DNA of 64,000 nucleotides from an uncultured Streptomyces sp. (GTDB lineage Bacteria; Actinomycetota; Actinomycetes; Streptomycetales; Streptomycetaceae). Every line of letters begins with the position of its first letter. Within the stretch, counting starts at the first letter, position 1. Under the pieces are notes generated by a model. The model searched no databases. It worked only from the letters and a program-made list of their open reading frames with translations, and was not told the origin of the DNA. Position numbers and translations under genes: made by a program. The DNA lies in contig NZ_CANLBS010000026.1 in NCBI RefSeq assembly GCF_947488945.1, positions 17,515-81,514 of the forward strand, in the 5' to 3' direction. Below are positions 33,328 through 42,525 of this stretch, one piece after another.

Positions 33328-35040
33328 ATGCCCCACCACGACTCCCCCGCCCCCTCCCCGTCCTCCCCCTGCGACGCGGACTGGTGGCGACAGGCGGTCA
33401 TCTACCAGATCTATCCCCGCAGTTTCGCCGACTCCGACGGCGACGGAGTCGGCGACATCCCCGGCGTCACCTCACGGCTGCCCTACCTCGCCGACCTCGG
33501 TGTGCACGCCGTCTGGCTGAGCCCGTTCTACCCTTCACAGCTCGCCGACGGCGGCTACGACGTCGCCGACTACCGCGATGTGGACCCGCGGCTCGGCACC
33601 CTCGACGACTTCGACAAGATGGTCGCCACGGCCGGCCGGCTCGGCCTGAAGATCATGGTCGACATCGTCCCCAATCACTCCTCCGACCAGCACGTCTGGT
33701 TTCAGGAGGCACTGCGGGCCGCGCCCGGATCGGCCGCCCGCGAGCGCTACGTCTTCCGCGACGGGCGGGGGGACGACGGTGAACTGCCGCCCACCGACTG
33801 GCCGTCCAGCTTCGGCGGCCCCGCCTGGACCCGGATTGCGGACGGCCAGTGGTACCTGCACCTCTACGCGCCCCAGCAGCCCGACTTCAACTGGGACAAC
33901 CCCGAGGTCCGTGAGGACTTCCACGACACCCTGCGGTTCTGGTCAGACCGGGGTGTCGCCGGTTTCCGCGTCGATGTCGCCCACGGCCTCGCCAAGGACC
34001 TGCGCGCACCGCTGCGCGACCTCGGTGACCAGCAGAGCTACCAGCCCGACGCCCTGCCGGCCGACGGCAGTCATCCGCTGTGGGACCGCGACGCGGTGCA
34101 CGAGATCTACCGCGGCTGGCGGCAGGTTTTCAACTCGTACGACCCGCCGCGCTTCGCCGTCGCCGAGGCATGGGTGGGCACCTCACGGCGTATGGCGTAC
34201 GCCTCCGCCGACGGGCTGGGCCAGGCGTTCAACTTCGACTTCCTCGGCGCACGGCTCGACGCCGACGAGATGCGCGCCACCATCGAGACGGCGCTCGCCG
34301 ACGCCCGCGACGCCGGTGCGACGAGCACCTGGGTGCTCTCCAACCACGACGTCGTACGTCATGTCTCGCGCTATGCCCTGCCCGGCGACCACCGCAAGCG
34401 CGACATCGAGGCGTGGCTGCTCACCGACGGCCGGGTGCCGGCCCCGGACCTGGCGGCGGGTGAACGCAAGGCGCGGGCCGCTGCCCTACTGATGCTGGCG
34501 CTGCCCGGTTCCGCGTATGTCTACCAGGGTGAGGAGCTGGGCCTTCCCGAGGTCGCGGACCTGGACCGCGCGGACCTCCAGGACCCGATGTGGATACGCA
34601 GCGGCGGACGCGTCAAGGGGCGCGACGGCTGCCGCGTACCGCTGCCGTGGACCACTGAGGGCACCAGCTTCGGGTTCGGTTCCGGTGGCTCGTGGCTTCC
34701 GCAGCCCTCCGGCTGGGGCCGGTATGCGGCGGAGGCACAGGGCGGGGACTCGGAATCCTTCCTGGAGCTGTACCGCGAGGCCCTGCGACTACGTCGCACG
34801 CTGGTCACGGACGAGGCGCTGGCGTGGGCCGGCCCGCAGGAACCGGTACCTCAGGGGCTGCTGCACTTCGAGCGCACCGGGGGCTGGCAGACCGCCGCCA
34901 ACCTGTCCGACGAGCCCGTGCGGCTGCCCCAGGGGGAGGTCCTCCTCACCTCCGCGCCGCTCACCGGTGACACGCTCCCGCCGTGGACTACCGTCTGGCT
35001 GCGGACCGGGGCCGCGTCCGTCTCCCGGCCCGGCCGCTGA
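33328..35040 (+). CDS. GH13 alpha-glucosidase / oligo-1,6-glucosidase
   Basis: 570 residues, cytoplasmic. All four GH13 regions are visible: D-I-V-P-N-H-S-S, G-F-R-V-D-V-A-H (nucleophile Asp), F-A-V-A-E-A-W-V (acid/base Glu) and V-L-S-N-H-D-V. W-W-R-Q-A-V-I-Y-Q-I-Y-P-R-S-F at the N-terminus and the V-P-N-H-S-S loop place it with intracellular alpha-glucosidases of the AglA/oligo-1,6-glucosidase group. It would split imported maltose-, isomaltose- or trehalose-like sugars into glucose. Last gene of the LacI-controlled operon; AGAGG lies upstream of the ATG. Confidence 0.9.
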   Translation: MPHHDSPAPSPSSPCDADWWRQAVIYQIYPRSFADSDGDGVGDIPGVTSRLPYLADLGVHAVWLSPFYPSQLADGGYDVADYRDVDPRLGTLDDFDKMVATAGRLGLKIMVDIVPNHSSDQHVWFQEALRAAPGSAARERYVFRDGRGDDGELPPTDWPSSFGGPAWTRIADGQWYLHLYAPQQPDFNWDNPEVREDFHDTLRFWSDRGVAGFRVDVAHGLAKDLRAPLRDLGDQQSYQPDALPADGSHPLWDRDAVHEIYRGWRQVFNSYDPPRFAVAEAWVGTSRRMAYASADGLGQAFNFDFLGARLDADEMRATIETALADARDAGATSTWVLSNHDVVRHVSRYALPGDHRKRDIEAWLLTDGRVPAPDLAAGERKARAAALLMLALPGSAYVYQGEELGLPEVADLDRADLQDPMWIRSGGRVKGRDGCRVPLPWTTEGTSFGFGSGGSWLPQPSGWGRYAAEAQGGDSESFLELYREALRLRRTLVTDEALAWAGPQEPVPQGLLHFERTGGWQTAANLSDEPVRLPQGEVLLTSAPLTGDTLPPWTTVWLRTGAASVSRPGR

Positions 35041-35051
35041 GGCACGGCGTT

Positions 35052-35081
35052 CGGCCCCTCGCACCATGAGCGGAGGGGCCG
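35052..35081. terminator. Bidirectional terminator between convergent genes
   Basis: CGGCCCCTC (35052-35060) pairs with GAGGGGCCG (35073-35081). It fills the 43 bases between the alpha-glucosidase stop and the stop of the convergent nitrilase-family gene. Confidence 0.7.
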
Positions 35082-35083
35082 GC

Positions 35084-35959
35084 TCACGGCCGGGCTCCGC
35101 GGCGCCAGCGGTCCGGGTAGATCCGTCCTGCGTACAGGGGGAGTTCGAGCGGGAGTTGGTCGTCCGCGAACGGGTCCCACACCCGGGTGAGGCCCGCCGT
35201 CCCCCGTGCGCGCACCCTCCGTGCCTCGGCGAGGTCCAGCACGTCGGTCAGGACCTCCTCGGGGCCGGGCCCGGCCTCGGCGCGCGTACGCCCCTCGGGG
35301 TCCACGACGACGCTGCGTCCGATGCCGTCGGGCGACGCCGCGTTGAGACTGGCCATGAAAACCTGGTTCACGATCGCGTTGGCCTGGGCCAGCACGACCT
35401 CCTGGGCGCGGTCGACGGTCGGTGTGCGCACCAGGTTGAGCACGAGGGCGGCGCCCTGCCAGGCCAGGTGGCGGGTGGTCTCGGGGAACCAGGCGTCGTA
35501 GCAGATCGTCAGGCCCACGCGTCCGTGGCCCTCCAGGTCGAAGACCACGAAACTGCTGCCGGACGCCGTGGTCTCGTACGGCCGCCACGGGAAGATCTTG
35601 CGGTACTCGGCGACCCGTTCGCCGGTGGGCGAGTAGACGGGGGCGGTGTTGTAGATCTTGCCGTCCGAGCCTTGTTCGTAGACGCTGCCGGGCACGAGCC
35701 AGATGCCCAGTTCGCGGGCGAGGGCCGCCAGCCGGGTGCCGCGAGGGCCGTCCAGCGGCTCGGCCGCCTCGGTCATGACCGTCCCGGGATCCTCGCCGGG
35801 CTCGTGGCCACACAGATGCAACTCCGGGTAGGCGAGCAGGCGTATGCCGGGATGCGCCTCGACGACACGGCGTACGTCCGCGGCGAAGGCGTCCGGATCA
35901 TCGGCTTTGTGGTGGAGCGCGGCCGCCTGGACCAGGCCGATCGACAGGGGGACCGTCAT
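35084..35959 (-). CDS. Carbon-nitrogen hydrolase (nitrilase superfamily)
   Basis: 291 residues. Catalytic triad: Glu in L-L-A-Y-P-E-L-H, Lys in Y-R-K-I-F-P-W and Cys in L-T-I-C-Y-D-A-W-F-P-E, in the usual order. The family hydrolyses amides, nitriles or N-carbamoyl groups. The W-F-P-E after the Cys is like aliphatic amidase and N-carbamoylase-type branches, but the substrate is uncertain. The ATG at 35959 is preceded by GGAAAG; a GTG seven codons earlier is possible. It is divergent from the LysR regulator, which could control it. Confidence 0.85.
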   Translation of the reverse strand: MTVPLSIGLVQAAALHHKADDPDAFAADVRRVVEAHPGIRLLAYPELHLCGHEPGEDPGTVMTEAAEPLDGPRGTRLAALARELGIWLVPGSVYEQGSDGKIYNTAPVYSPTGERVAEYRKIFPWRPYETTASGSSFVVFDLEGHGRVGLTICYDAWFPETTRHLAWQGAALVLNLVRTPTVDRAQEVVLAQANAIVNQVFMASLNAASPDGIGRSVVVDPEGRTRAEAGPGPEEVLTDVLDLAEARRVRARGTAGLTRVWDPFADDQLPLELPLYAGRIYPDRWRRGARP

Positions 35960-36223
35960 AGTGGGCAACTTTCCGCACAAGGGGGTGTCCCGTGGCTGTC
36001 TGGTGGTGTCCGGGGGCGCTGGCCCTGGGGGCGCTGGTCCCGGGAGCGCTCGTCCCGGGGCGCTGACGAGCCAATCATCGCGTCTATCTCAGGACAAGGC
36101 CCCCTTACCCAGCGGGATCCACAGGGAGAACCAGTGGCTCCGTGGTAGAACGAGGGCCACCGCGTCCGCGCTGCGCACGACCGCCCCGGACGCCTCACCG
36201 ATCCGACAGACACAGGAACACGC

Positions 36224-37135
36224 ATGACCCTCACCCAGCTGAGGGCCTTCGTCGAAGCGGGGCGACTCGGGTCGTTCACCGCGGCGGCGCAGGCCATGGA
36301 CATAGCCCAGGCGTCGGCCTCCGAACTGGTGCGGCGCCTGGAGACGGAACTGGACGCCGAGCTGTTCGCACGGGGCAGCCGCACCCTGACCCTGACCTCG
36401 GCCGGCCAGGAACTCCTGCCGTACGCCCAGCAGGCCCTGGAGGCCGCCGAGGGCGGGACGAGGGCGGTGCGCTCCCTGGGCTCCCTGGGCGGAGGGACGG
36501 CGACCTTCGGTGTTCTGCGCAACGCGGACTACTACCTACTGTCCAACCTCGTGCAGATGTTCCACGCCCGGTATCCGTCCGTCAGGGTCAGGCTCGTGGG
36601 GCAGAACTCGTCGGAGACCGCCGCCGCCGTGGCCGCCGGCCGGATCGAGGCGGGCCTGGTCGTCCTGCCGATCGACGACGAGGGGCTGGTGGTGACCCCG
36701 CTCCTGCGCGACGAGGTGTTCTACATCAGCGCGAGCGAGGAACGGACCCGCATCCCGGTGACGATGGAGGCGTTCGCCCGGGCCCCGCTGGTTCTCTACG
36801 ACGCGCATTACGGCTGGCAGGACCCCACCCGGCGGCAGCTCGCGGAGCGGGCCCAGCTCGCCGGGGTCGCCATCGACCCGCTCATCGAGCTGGAGCGCGT
36901 GGAGGCCGCGCTGGACCTGGTGGCGGCCGGGGTGGGCGACACGATCGCCAGCAGGGCGGTGGTCGCCGGTCCGTCGTTCCCGTCGGGGCTGCGCACCGTC
37001 TCGTTCGCCGACCCCCTCTACGACACGGTCGCCCTCGTCAAGCGGCGGGGACATCCGCTGTCGCGGGCCACGAGGGAGCTCGCCCGGCTGGCCGAGGACA
37101 CCCTTCGCGAACTCCGTACCGAGCTCGGTCTCTGA
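36224..37135 (+). CDS. LysR-family regulator
   Basis: 303 residues. N-terminal winged helix-turn-helix with the LysR pattern (L-T-Q-L-R-A-F-V-E-A-G, S-F-T-A-A-A-Q-A-M-D-I-A-Q-A-S-A-S-E), then a two-lobed effector domain (G-G-T-A-T-F-G-V-L-R, P-L-V-L-Y-D-A-H-Y-G-W). An AGGAACAC site precedes the ATG. It stands between the divergent hydrolase and the downstream dehydrogenase and permease genes on its own strand, and could control either. The 264 bases before it would hold the operator. Confidence 0.88.
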   Translation: MTLTQLRAFVEAGRLGSFTAAAQAMDIAQASASELVRRLETELDAELFARGSRTLTLTSAGQELLPYAQQALEAAEGGTRAVRSLGSLGGGTATFGVLRNADYYLLSNLVQMFHARYPSVRVRLVGQNSSETAAAVAAGRIEAGLVVLPIDDEGLVVTPLLRDEVFYISASEERTRIPVTMEAFARAPLVLYDAHYGWQDPTRRQLAERAQLAGVAIDPLIELERVEAALDLVAAGVGDTIASRAVVAGPSFPSGLRTVSFADPLYDTVALVKRRGHPLSRATRELARLAEDTLRELRTELGL

Positions 37136-37230
37136 GTCGCAGCCTCAACGCGGGGATCAGGGAAACCCTGTGGATAGGACAGGACTCGCCCCTCTGGTCC
37201 TGTGGCAGCGAGACGTCTAGCGTCCCTGCC

Positions 37231-38592
37231 ATGCAGATCACGCACGACGAAGCACAGGCTCTCCCCCCGTTCCAGTGGCTCAAGAAGCCGTCCGTGGACG
37301 GTCCCCCCGCCCAGCGCGACCCCAAGGTGGTCGAGCGGGTCTCTCAGATGCTGAAGGAGATCGAGCACAAGGGCATGGACGCGGTGCGCGCCTACGCCCA
37401 GGAGCTGGACGGCTGGTCCGGCGACGTGGAGATCGGGGCCACCGAGCTCAAGAAGTCGGGGGACGCGCTGCCCCCGGACGTCCGCACCGCCCTGGAGATG
37501 GGCTACGAGCGCACCCACCGGTTCGCCTCCGCGCAGCGCGAGCACCTGACGGATTTCGAGGTCGAGGTCGCTCCGGGGGTCGCCGGCGGCCAGCGCTACG
37601 TCCCCGTCTCCCGGGTCGGCGCGTATCTGCCGGCCGGCCGTTTCCCGCTGCTCGCCAGCGCCTTCATGACGGTGAACGTGGCGAAGACCGCCGGTGTGCC
37701 CACGGTGCTGGCGTGCACTCCGCCATCGGGTGAGCACGGCGCGCACCCCGCCGTCCTGTACGGCGCCTATCTGTCCCGCGCCGACCGGGTGTTCGCGCTC
37801 GGCGGCGTCCAGGCGCTCGGCGCGATGGCCTTCGGCCTGCTCGGCGAGGCCCCGGTCGACATGCTGGTCGGCGCGGGCAACGCGTTCGTCACCGAGGCCA
37901 AGCGGCAGCTGTTCGGCCGGGTCGGCATCGACCTGCTGGCCGGCCCCTCCGAGGTCGCCGTCATAGCCGACGACAGCGCCGACCCCGAGTGGGTCGCGGC
38001 GGACCTGCTGGGCCAGGCCGAGCACGGCCCCAACTCGCCCGCCGCGCTGATCACCACGTCCGAGAAGCTGGGACGCGCGGTGATCGCGGAGATGGACCGC
38101 CAGCTGGAGTCCCTGGTCACCCGGGACATCGCCGGCCCGGCGTGGCGTGATTTCGGGTCCGTCGTCGTGGTGGCCGACCGGGCCGACGCCGTCGCCGTGG
38201 CCGACGTCATCGCCCCCGAGCACCTGGAGATCCAGACCGAGGACGACGACTACTACCTGGGGAACCTCTCCAACTACGGCTCGCTGTTCATCGGGTCGTG
38301 GTCGACGGTCGCCTACTCCGACAAGGGCATCGCCGGCACCAACCACGTGCTGCCCACGGGCAAGACGGCACGCTACAACGCGGGGCTCTCCGTCTCCCGC
38401 TTCCTCAAGCCGCTGACGTACCAGCGCGCCTCGAAGGAGGGGACCGCTTCCCTCGCTCCCGCCGTCGAGCGTATCTCGGCGTTCGAAGGGCTGGCCGCCC
38501 ACGGCGCCACGGCGACGCTCCGCATCGACCGGATCGGGCGGACGTCCGGCGCGTTCGACGAGATCCCGGCCGCTCTGCGCGACCAGCTCTGA
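37231..38592 (+). CDS. Histidinol-dehydrogenase-family polyol/sulfodiol dehydrogenase (HpsN-like), copy 1
   Basis: 453 residues. HisD-fold signatures are G-A-Y-L-P-A-G-R-F-P, G-P-S-E-V-A-V-I-A-D, the zinc/catalytic motif G-Q-A-E-H-G-P, A-P-E-H-L-E and G-T-N-H-V-L-P-T. It is not beside any his genes, and its N-terminus (F-Q-W-L-K-K-P) matches the HpsN-type sulfopropanediol 3-dehydrogenases rather than biosynthetic HisD. That family oxidises a primary alcohol to the acid in two NAD-dependent steps. Substrate unknown; sulfodiol is only one option. It may form a unit with the LysR gene upstream; a hairpin follows it. Confidence 0.85.
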   Translation: MQITHDEAQALPPFQWLKKPSVDGPPAQRDPKVVERVSQMLKEIEHKGMDAVRAYAQELDGWSGDVEIGATELKKSGDALPPDVRTALEMGYERTHRFASAQREHLTDFEVEVAPGVAGGQRYVPVSRVGAYLPAGRFPLLASAFMTVNVAKTAGVPTVLACTPPSGEHGAHPAVLYGAYLSRADRVFALGGVQALGAMAFGLLGEAPVDMLVGAGNAFVTEAKRQLFGRVGIDLLAGPSEVAVIADDSADPEWVAADLLGQAEHGPNSPAALITTSEKLGRAVIAEMDRQLESLVTRDIAGPAWRDFGSVVVVADRADAVAVADVIAPEHLEIQTEDDDYYLGNLSNYGSLFIGSWSTVAYSDKGIAGTNHVLPTGKTARYNAGLSVSRFLKPLTYQRASKEGTASLAPAVERISAFEGLAAHGATATLRIDRIGRTSGAFDEIPAALRDQL

Positions 38593-38599
38593 CCGCTCT

Positions 38600-38632
38600 C
38601 CCGTGCCGCCGCTCCGCGTGCGGCGGCACGGG
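38600..38632. terminator. Hairpin after the first HisD-like gene
   Basis: CCCGTGCCGCCG (38600-38611) pairs fully with 38621-38632 around a nine-base loop, eight bases after the stop codon. The permease gene beyond may need its own promoter or read-through. Confidence 0.75.
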
Positions 38633-38714
38633 GTCGCCGGGGCGCGCCCCTTGTCGGCCGCGCCCTGGGCCGCACCGGCTCCCCCCTGACACCGCCCACA
38701 ACCGAGGTCCACCC

Positions 38715-40151
38715 ATGCGACATCGCCCGTCCGCGCCGTTCCCGCCTCCCGGAGGCGGGAACGGCACCGCTCTCACCCAGGGCCTGAAGGGCCGCCAGAT
38801 CACCATGATCTCCATCGGCGGGGTGATCGGCGCCGGCCTCTTCGTCGGTTCGTCCACCGCCGTGGTCGCCGCGGGGCCGGCCGTTCTGATCTCGTTCCTG
38901 CTGGCGGCCGCGCTCGTGGTGCTCGTCATGCAGATGCTGGGCGAGATGGCCGTCGCCCAGCCGGACACGGGCTCCTTCTCCACCTACGCCGACCGCGCGC
39001 TGGGCCGCTGGGCGGGCTTCTCGATCGGCTGGCTGTACTGGTGGTTCTACATCCTCGTCATCCCCATCGAGGCCATCGCGGCGGGCGAGGTGATCGCCGG
39101 CCTGACCTCGGTCCCCAGCTGGATCCCGGCGCTCGTGGTGATCGCCGTACTGGCGGGCAGCAATCTGCTCGCGGTGCGCAACTACGGGGAATTCGAGTAC
39201 TGGTTCGCCCTTTTGAAGGTCATCGCGATCGTGGCGTTCCTGGTCCTGGGCGTGCTCGCCGTGCTCGGTGTGCTGCCGGGCTCGGACACCCACGGCGTTT
39301 CGAACCTCTGGAGCCACGGCGGTTTCGCCCCGCAAGGCGCCATGGCCGTCATCGCCGGCCTGCTCACCGCGATGTTCAGCTTCCAGGGCAGCGAGATCGT
39401 CACCATCGCCGCCGCCGAGTCCGAGGAGCCGCGCAAGAACATCAAGAAGGCCGTCCGCGCCGTGGTCTGGCGGCTGGGCCTCTTCTACATCGGCTCGATC
39501 TTCATCGTGGTCTGCCTCGTCCCGTGGAACGCCGGTGACCTGGCGGCCGGCTCCTACCAGGCGGCCCTCGACCGGATGAACATCCCGGGCGCCGCGTGGA
39601 TCATGGACGTCGTCCTTGTCGTCGCCGTGAGCAGCTGCCTGAACTCCGCCGTCTACACCGCGTCCCGAATGATGTTCTCACTGGCCGGCCGGGGTGACGC
39701 CCCGGCCGCCTTCGCACGTACCTCGCGGCGCGGAGTTCCGGCCAACGCGGTCGTGGCCTCCACCGTCATCGGGATCGCCGCGGTCATCGCGAACTACCTG
39801 CTGCCGGAGGTCTTCTCGTACCTCATCGCCTCCAGCGGAGCGATCGCCCTGATGATGTACATGGTCATCGCGCTCACGCAGTACGCGACCCGCCGCAAGG
39901 GGGGCCTGCCGGCCGAGGTCCGGATGTGGGCGTTCCCCTACCTCACCCTCGCCACGGTCGCCTTCATCGCCGGGGTGCTGGTGCTCATGGCCGTACTGCC
40001 GGGTCACCGACTGGAGCTGTGGCTCTCGCTGGGGCTCGCCGCCATGCTTGTCGCGGTGGGGGCGGCGCGGCAGCGCCGGGCGGGTGCCACGGGCGACGGT
40101 CCGGCGGCATGCCCCTCGGGCACGGAGCGGACTCCGGAGCGGGCGGTGTGA
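38715..40151 (+). CDS. Amino acid / GABA permease (APC superfamily)
   Basis: 478 residues with 12 membrane helices. Helix 1 has the APC substrate-binding motif I-G-G-V-I-G-A-G-L-F-V-G; helix 6 follows with F-S-F-Q-G-S-E-I-V-T-I-A-A-A-E-S, as in GABA and aromatic amino acid permeases. It should import an amino acid or related zwitterion with protons. Together with the HisD-like enzyme it suggests uptake and oxidation of an amino or sulfo alcohol. Last gene before the convergent LacI gene. Confidence 0.88.
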   Translation: MRHRPSAPFPPPGGGNGTALTQGLKGRQITMISIGGVIGAGLFVGSSTAVVAAGPAVLISFLLAAALVVLVMQMLGEMAVAQPDTGSFSTYADRALGRWAGFSIGWLYWWFYILVIPIEAIAAGEVIAGLTSVPSWIPALVVIAVLAGSNLLAVRNYGEFEYWFALLKVIAIVAFLVLGVLAVLGVLPGSDTHGVSNLWSHGGFAPQGAMAVIAGLLTAMFSFQGSEIVTIAAAESEEPRKNIKKAVRAVVWRLGLFYIGSIFIVVCLVPWNAGDLAAGSYQAALDRMNIPGAAWIMDVVLVVAVSSCLNSAVYTASRMMFSLAGRGDAPAAFARTSRRGVPANAVVASTVIGIAAVIANYLLPEVFSYLIASSGAIALMMYMVIALTQYATRRKGGLPAEVRMWAFPYLTLATVAFIAGVLVLMAVLPGHRLELWLSLGLAAMLVAVGAARQRRAGATGDGPAACPSGTERTPERAV

Positions 40152-40166
40152 CGGGGCCGGGGCGGC

Positions 40167-41165
40167 TCAGCGGGCGCGGGCGTGCGTGGCGCGGGGGACG
40201 AACTCCGTCGGCAGGACCAGGCGTTCACCGGCCGGGTCGACCTCCTTGGCGATCCGCCGCACCAGCAGACGCGCCGCCTGGCGCGACAGCTCCCGCAGAT
40301 CGTGCCGGACGGTGGTAAGCCGGAACACCTCCCAGGCCGCCATCGGGAGGTCGTCGAAGCCGATGACGGTGAGGTCCTCGGGGACCCTGACACCCGCCGC
40401 GAGCGCCGCGTTCAGGACACCGATGGCGACGACGTCGTTGCCGCAGAACACCGCCGTGGGCGGCTCGTCCGCGTCGAGGAGGGCGGGCAGCGCCCGGTAG
40501 CCGGTCTCGTACTCGAAGGCCCCACGCACCACCCGGCTCTCCGGAAGCCCTACGCCCGCCTCGGCGAGGGCCAGCCGGAAGCCCAGCTCGCGCTCGCGCC
40601 CCGTCGTCGTGTTGGCGGAACCGAAGATCCCGGCGACACGGCGGTGCCCCAGGGCCGCGAGTTCCCGCGCGACGAGCCGTCCGCCGCCCTCGTTGTCGAC
40701 GACGGAGGCGAAGTCGTCGCTCCGCCCGGTGTCGCGGTTGAGGAAGACGAACGGCATGCCACGCCGCTCCAGCTGGGCCGGCAGGCGGGAGTCCGTGGTG
40801 GCGGTGGCGAGGACGACTCCGTCCATCGACTGGTCGAGCAGCTTCTCCTCGGCGACCGCCTCGTCGGACCGCTCGGTGATCAGCATCATCCGGTAGCCGA
40901 GACTGCTCAGTTCGTCGTGGAGCGGGGCGATGACATGAGGGTAGAAGGGGTTCGTCAGATCGGTGACGATGACGCCCACCCGCCGGGTGGCGCTCGTCGA
41001 CAGCGTGCGCCCGGCTTCGCTCGGCACGTAGTTCAGCGCCTGGGCCGCCCGCCTGACCTTCTCGCGGGTGGCCTGGGACACACGGGGGTCGTCACGCAGC
41101 GCGCGCGAGACCGTGGGCTGCGAGACACCAGCCAGCCTGGCCACGTCGTGACTGGTGATCCCCAT
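40167..41165 (-). CDS. LacI-family regulator of the catabolic cluster
   Basis: 332 residues. HTH: I-T-S-H-D-V-A-R-L-A-G-V-S-Q-P-T-V-S-R-A-L; hinge Y-V-P-S-E-A-G-R; effector domain with D-L-T-N-P-F-Y-P and V-I-G-F-D-D-L-P. The ATG at 41165 follows GAGGAGAG. It is divergent from the bicupin gene, and ATACGTAT palindromes occur in the shared promoter region and again before the MHS transporter gene, as expected for a local regulator controlling the whole cluster and itself. Confidence 0.9.
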   Translation of the reverse strand: MGITSHDVARLAGVSQPTVSRALRDDPRVSQATREKVRRAAQALNYVPSEAGRTLSTSATRRVGVIVTDLTNPFYPHVIAPLHDELSSLGYRMMLITERSDEAVAEEKLLDQSMDGVVLATATTDSRLPAQLERRGMPFVFLNRDTGRSDDFASVVDNEGGGRLVARELAALGHRRVAGIFGSANTTTGRERELGFRLALAEAGVGLPESRVVRGAFEYETGYRALPALLDADEPPTAVFCGNDVVAIGVLNAALAAGVRVPEDLTVIGFDDLPMAAWEVFRLTTVRHDLRELSRQAARLLVRRIAKEVDPAGERLVLPTEFVPRATHARAR

Positions 41166-41216
41166 CGGCTCTCTCCTCGTCGCCACCGGAGCCGCCCGAC
41201 CGCGCCTCCGGATCAG

Positions 41217-41226
41217 TATACGTATG
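41217..41226. promoter_or_regulatory. Operator of the second LacI regulator, proximal to its own gene
   Basis: An ATACGTAT core (41218-41225) 52 bases before the regulator start. The same core occurs at 41350-41357 and 46349-46356. Confidence 0.65.
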
Positions 41227-41346
41227 CCTTATGCACGCGTGGCCGTGCACCGCCCGGTCGTTGCGGCGCGCGCACGGAAACGCATGCACCACCCAATTTC
41301 CAACCCAGCCCCCTTGACATCCAACACATCGGCGCCTGTCATGTAA

Positions 41347-41360
41347 TACATACGTATTCA
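41347..41360. promoter_or_regulatory. Operator before the bicupin gene
   Basis: TACATACGTATTCA has the palindromic core ATACGTAT, only 19 bases from the bicupin ATG, so a bound repressor would block initiation or the early transcript. AAGGAG follows it. Confidence 0.72.
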
Positions 41361-41376
41361 CACGCAAGGAGCAGTC

Positions 41377-42525
41377 ATGGCAGTCATGCCCGACGTCGTG
41401 GTATCACCCAGCGAGCTGGCCCGTCGCACGGTCCCGCGCAGCGACTTCGTCTCGTGCAATCAGGCCTTCATCGACTGCCGTACGCCAGGGTCGGACCGCA
41501 AGGAGAACTACGCGATGATCGGGCCGGGCGTCTCCCAGGCCGCCGGTCAGCACGTCAACCTCCGGCTGCCGCACGGCTACAACATCGGTGCCGCCGCGAT
41601 GCCGCACGGCATCACCAACAACCTCCATCTGCACTACACCGCCGAGGTGTTCGTCTGTACCGAGGGCGAGTACCTGCTGCGCTGGGGCGCCGACGGCACC
41701 GAGGGAGAACTCACCCTCAGGGCCGGCGACATCGCCTCCATCCCCACCTGGATCTTCCGCGGCTTCACCAACACCGGGCCGGACGACGGCTGGATGTTCA
41801 CCGTGCTGGGCATGGACCACACCGGCGGCATCATCTGGGGCCCCTCGGTCCTGCGGGAGGCCGGGAAGCACGGCCTGTACCTCACCGCGGACAACCAGCT
41901 GGTCGACACCGTCGCCGGCGACACCCTCCCGCCGGAGTCCGAGCTGGTCAGCCCGATGACGCAGGAGCACATCGACCGGCTGCGCCACTACACCCCCGAC
42001 CAGATGAAGCGCCGAATCGCCGCCGCGGACGAGCTGGTCTTCTCCGAGCACCCCTTCCTCGACAGCGCCCTGCCCGGCGGCGGCGCCCGGCTGAGCTGCG
42101 TTATCGGCTACGGCATGACGGAGGACCCGCACCAGGAGCCCCGCGTGTTCAACCCGCACGGGCACAACGTCGCCTGGCTCCGCGCCGACCCTGGGCAGGG
42201 CGTCTCGGCGCACCGTCAGCACGAGACCCAGACACTGATCGTGAAGGACGGCCTGTGGGAGGTCACCGTCAACCGCACCGATTCCCTCACTGTCCGTCTC
42301 GGCCCCCGCGACATGCTCTCCGTCCCGCAGGACGCCTGGCGCACCGTGCGCAATGTCGGCGACGAGCAGGGCGACCTCCTCGTGGTCAACTCCGGTGACG
42401 GGCGCGTCCGTCTGGAGTGGGACGAGGAGGTGCGCAAGAGCGCGGCGGACGCGGGCCTGGGCATCGACCACAACGGCTACGTCGCCCCGTACGCCCTGCT
42501 GCCCCGCTCCGCGCGCTCCTGGTGA
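41377..42525 (+). CDS. Two-cupin-domain protein
   Basis: 382 residues made of two cupin barrels. The first (about 60-160) has L-H-L-H-Y-T-A-E-V-F-V-C and G-D-I-A-S-I-P-T-W; the second (about 255-345) has S-A-H-R-Q-H-E-T-Q-T-L-I and L-G-P-R-D-M-L-S-V-P. The H-x-H and Glu residues of the first barrel, and the His pair of the second, could bind a metal, as in gentisate- or quercetin-dioxygenase-type bicupins. It is the first gene of the cluster, behind the operator, and its stop overlaps the hydrolase GTG. Dioxygenase, isomerase or lyase roles are all possible. Confidence 0.8.
   Translation: MAVMPDVVVSPSELARRTVPRSDFVSCNQAFIDCRTPGSDRKENYAMIGPGVSQAAGQHVNLRLPHGYNIGAAAMPHGITNNLHLHYTAEVFVCTEGEYLLRWGADGTEGELTLRAGDIASIPTWIFRGFTNTGPDDGWMFTVLGMDHTGGIIWGPSVLREAGKHGLYLTADNQLVDTVAGDTLPPESELVSPMTQEHIDRLRHYTPDQMKRRIAAADELVFSEHPFLDSALPGGGARLSCVIGYGMTEDPHQEPRVFNPHGHNVAWLRADPGQGVSAHRQHETQTLIVKDGLWEVTVNRTDSLTVRLGPRDMLSVPQDAWRTVRNVGDEQGDLLVVNSGDGRVRLEWDEEVRKSAADAGLGIDHNGYVAPYALLPRSARSW

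Noticed and set aside
37231..38592. Calling this gene hisD of histidine biosynthesis
   Set aside because: No other his gene is near, a second paralogue exists, and the N-terminus and neighbours (LysR, APC permease) point to catabolism.
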